Below are positions 62,032-64,000 of a stretch of DNA of 64,000 nucleotides, piece after piece. The notes beneath the pieces were generated by a model. It had not been told where the DNA came from and ran no database searches. It saw nothing but the letters and a program-made list of their open reading frames with translations. Positions within the stretch are counted from its first letter, which is position 1. Every line of letters starts with the position of its first letter. Both the position numbers and the translations under genes were made by a program. The stretch is from the NCBI RefSeq assembly GCF_002532045.1, contig NZ_NWTG01000018.1:99536-163535 (forward strand), given 5' to 3'. The DNA is from Bradyrhizobium sp. C9. GTDB taxonomy: Bacteria; Pseudomonadota; Alphaproteobacteria; Rhizobiales; Xanthobacteraceae.

Positions 62032-63453
62032 ATGGCCGAGAATATCGACGTTGCCGAACCCGCCGAAACCGACCCGCTCGCCCGGATGCCGATGCGGGAC
62101 GAGGAGGGCCAGCTCCGCCCCGAATTCGTCGCTGGTATCACCCGGGCCATCCATGCCGCCGACCGGCCTCTGCTGTGCGAGGTGGTGGCGGAACTGCACG
62201 AGGCCGATCTCGGCGACCTGATCGAGGCGCTGGAGCCCGACGACCGCGTCACCCTGGTCGAGATCACCGGCACGGACTTCGACTTCTCGGCGCTCAACGA
62301 GGTCGACGAGACGGTCCGCGAGGAGATCCTCGAGGAACTCGAGCCGGAGACCGTTGCCGAGGGCGTCCGCGAGCTCGAATCCGACGACGCCGTCGAGCTT
62401 TTGGAGAGCCTCGACGAGGAGGACCAGGAAGAGATCCTGGAGAAGCTGCCGGCGGCCGAGCGCGAGGACATCGAGCGCAGCCTGCTGTATCCGGAGAATT
62501 CCGCCGGCCGGCGGATGCAGACCGAGTTCATCGCGGTGCCGCCGGACTGGAAAGTCGGGCAGGCGATCGACTACATGCGCGACACGCCCGATCTGCCGGA
62601 CCGCTTCTATGAGATCTATGTGGTCGACGCCGACAAGCACTTGCTCGGCGCGGTGCCGCTCGACGTGCTGCTGCGTACGCGCCGCCCGGTTCCGGTCAAG
62701 GACCTGATCGACGAGGACCGTCGCCGGGTCTCCGCGCTCGAGGACCAGGAAGAGGTCGCGCGGATGTTCGGCAAGTACAATCTGGTCGCCGCTCCCGTGG
62801 TCGACACCACCGAGCGGCTGGTCGGCGTGATCACCATCGACGACGTCGTCGACGTGATCGAAGAGGAAGCCGACGAGGACCTCAAGGCACTCGGCGGCGT
62901 CACCCATCCTGAAGAACTGTCCGACACGGTCTGGACCATCGCCCGCGGCCGTTTCAACTGGCTGCTGGTCAATCTCGCCACCGCGTTCCTGGCCTCGTCG
63001 GTGCTCGGCCTGTTCGAAGGCCAGCTCGAGAAGATGGTGGCGCTCGCGGTGCTGGCGCCGATCGTGGCGAGCCAGGGCGGCAATGCCGCGACCCAGACCA
63101 TGACGGTCGCGGTGCGCGCGCTCGCCACCCGCGAGCTCGGTGCGTTCAATGCGACGCGCGTGGTGCTACGCGAGACCATGGTCGGGCTCGTCAACGGCCT
63201 CGCCTTTGCCGTCATCACCGGCATCGCCGCAGTGGCCTGGTTCAAGATCCCCGGCCTCGGCATCGTGATCGGGCTCGCCATCATCTGCAACCTGGTCGCC
63301 GGCGCGCTCGGCGGCATCCTGATTCCGATGGTGCTGGAACGGGTGCGCGCCGATCCCGCGGTCGCCTCCGGCACCTTCGTCACCACCGTCACCGACGTGG
63401 TCGGCTTCTTCTCGTTTCTCGGCATCGCCACGCTGTGGTTCGGGCTGAAATAG
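62032..63453 (+). CDS. mgtE: Magnesium transporter MgtE
   Basis: 473 aa from the ATG at 62032. N-terminal acidic helical domain (about residues 30-150), a CBS pair (about 155-285) and five membrane helices with the pore motif near GGNAATQTMTVAVRAL. MgtE is a gated Mg2+ channel in the inner membrane, closed when cytosolic Mg binds the acidic and CBS domains. The gene is complete and of usual length. No leader riboswitch was recognised. Confidence 0.95.
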   Translation: MAENIDVAEPAETDPLARMPMRDEEGQLRPEFVAGITRAIHAADRPLLCEVVAELHEADLGDLIEALEPDDRVTLVEITGTDFDFSALNEVDETVREEILEELEPETVAEGVRELESDDAVELLESLDEEDQEEILEKLPAAEREDIERSLLYPENSAGRRMQTEFIAVPPDWKVGQAIDYMRDTPDLPDRFYEIYVVDADKHLLGAVPLDVLLRTRRPVPVKDLIDEDRRRVSALEDQEEVARMFGKYNLVAAPVVDTTERLVGVITIDDVVDVIEEEADEDLKALGGVTHPEELSDTVWTIARGRFNWLLVNLATAFLASSVLGLFEGQLEKMVALAVLAPIVASQGGNAATQTMTVAVRALATRELGAFNATRVVLRETMVGLVNGLAFAVITGIAAVAWFKIPGLGIVIGLAIICNLVAGALGGILIPMVLERVRADPAVASGTFVTTVTDVVGFFSFLGIATLWFGLK

Positions 63454-63547
63454 CCCGGCGCCTGCGGGCCAGCTTATCGTTAATCGCGCCTTAACGGGGT
63501 TGGCGGATGATGGTCCTATCTCCAAGGGGGCCATCACGGGGGCCATC

Positions 63548-63868
63548 ATGCAGCGGTTGCGGCTCAAGGCGGACGGACGAATCGTCGAATTGCGCGACGG
63601 ACAGGAAATCCCGCTCGCGCCTGCGCATCCGGCCGAGGCGACGATGCAGGCTTCGGCCTCGCAACCGGCCGTGCGCGATCTGCGCCGCCGGGCCCGGCTC
63701 ACCCAGCTCGAATTCGCCGCCAAGCTCGGCGTACCCGTGGAAACCATCCGCAACTGGGAGCAGGGCAAGCGCGCGCCGCGGGGACCCGCTCGCGCGCTGC
63801 TCGCCGTGATCGCGCACTCGCCGGAGACGGTGTTCGCCGCGCTGTCGAGTGAGCCGACGGCGGCGTGA
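63548..63868 (+). CDS. Small XRE-type helix-turn-helix protein
   Basis: 106 aa from the ATG at 63548; the TTG at 63500 is not needed. The C-terminal half is an HTH_3 domain (DLRRRARLTQLEFAAKLGVPVETIRNWEQGKRAPRGPARALLAVI). The N-terminal half is short and polar. It could be an antitoxin-like regulator, but no toxin gene is adjacent within the window. Confidence 0.75.
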   Translation: MQRLRLKADGRIVELRDGQEIPLAPAHPAEATMQASASQPAVRDLRRRARLTQLEFAAKLGVPVETIRNWEQGKRAPRGPARALLAVIAHSPETVFAALSSEPTAA

Positions 63869-63937
63869 GCTGATAGGGCGCGGGCTCCGTTCATTGTCAG
63901 CTGATTGATCGCGCTCACTGGCCAGAATATCGATGTC

Positions 63938-63957
63938 GTCCCGGCGCAGGCCGGGAC
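63938..63957. repeat. Palindromic intergenic repeat
   Basis: Perfect hairpin GTCCCGGC-GCAG-GCCGGGAC at the window end, followed by CCCATA. I remember this as a frequent Bradyrhizobium intergenic palindrome (memory only). It explains the apparent ORF running through it on the minus strand. Confidence 0.65.
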
Positions 63958-64000
63958 CCATATGTGGACGGCCCCCGTGGCACAAGAGCTTTCTGAGTAG

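Noticed and set aside
63491..63985. 164-codon minus-strand ORF at window end
   Set aside because: Starts in the palindromic repeat and runs antisense to the XRE gene.

Overview
The window reads as chromosomal DNA of a Bradyrhizobium or close relative (Nitrobacteraceae, Alphaproteobacteria). This rests on the high GC, the protein repertoire, dispersed intergenic repeats of a type I remember from Bradyrhizobium genomes, a FixK/FNR box and EcfG (general stress) promoter matches. No database search was possible. I see no rRNA, CRISPR array, prophage, transposase or integrase. Two tRNAs are present: Arg-TCG (minus) and Leu-GAG (plus).

Layout. 1-11 kb: a 5'-truncated PAS/HAMP histidine kinase, a Tat-exported SMP-30 lactonase, a GrlR-like protein, small envelope proteins, a VOC protein, folD, a MaoC hydratase and small DNA- or zinc-binding proteins. 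11-20 kb: a methyltransferase, alkB divergent from an AraC regulator, a sterol-desaturase-type hydroxylase, tRNA-Arg, small secreted or membrane proteins, a NimR/NimT-like regulator-exporter pair and an AT-richer patch. 20-29 kb: a GNAT plus flavin monooxygenase-like operon facing a winged-helix/TPR regulator, a YkgJ-type cysteine-cluster protein, then a FixK-box operon of cytochrome b561, a 55-aa membrane protein and a P-type ATPase, followed by a structured repeat. 29-41 kb: a DMT exporter, a peroxiredoxin-photolyase pair, an alkaline-phosphatase-superfamily enzyme, a CzcBA-like metal efflux pair and an ArsI-like dioxygenase. 41-49 kb: a GGDEF-EAL protein with an apparent one-base frameshift, an RlpA-like protein, a hybrid histidine kinase and an SNase-like protein. 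49-64 kb: propionyl-CoA carboxylase alpha, an oxaloacetate decarboxylase-like protein, acylphosphatase, a GbsR/MarR operon, a LysR-tautomerase pair, lipB, an orphan FliN-like protein, tRNA-Leu, two tandem NodB-type deacetylases, mgtE and an XRE protein.

Themes. The strongest signals outside coding sequence are regulatory. There is a perfect TTGAT-N4-ATCAA box before the cytochrome b561/ATPase operon. Three GGAAC-N16/17-CGTT matches each precede a small envelope protein gene, one of them a 40-aa peptide. A 26-bp perfect palindrome centred on the start codon of a GbsR/MarR-type regulator, behind a promoter that would give a leaderless mRNA, suggests tight autorepression. An intergenic repeat at 28.6 kb can fold into a multi-branched RNA. 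Several convergent gene pairs overlap by 4 nt at their stop codons.
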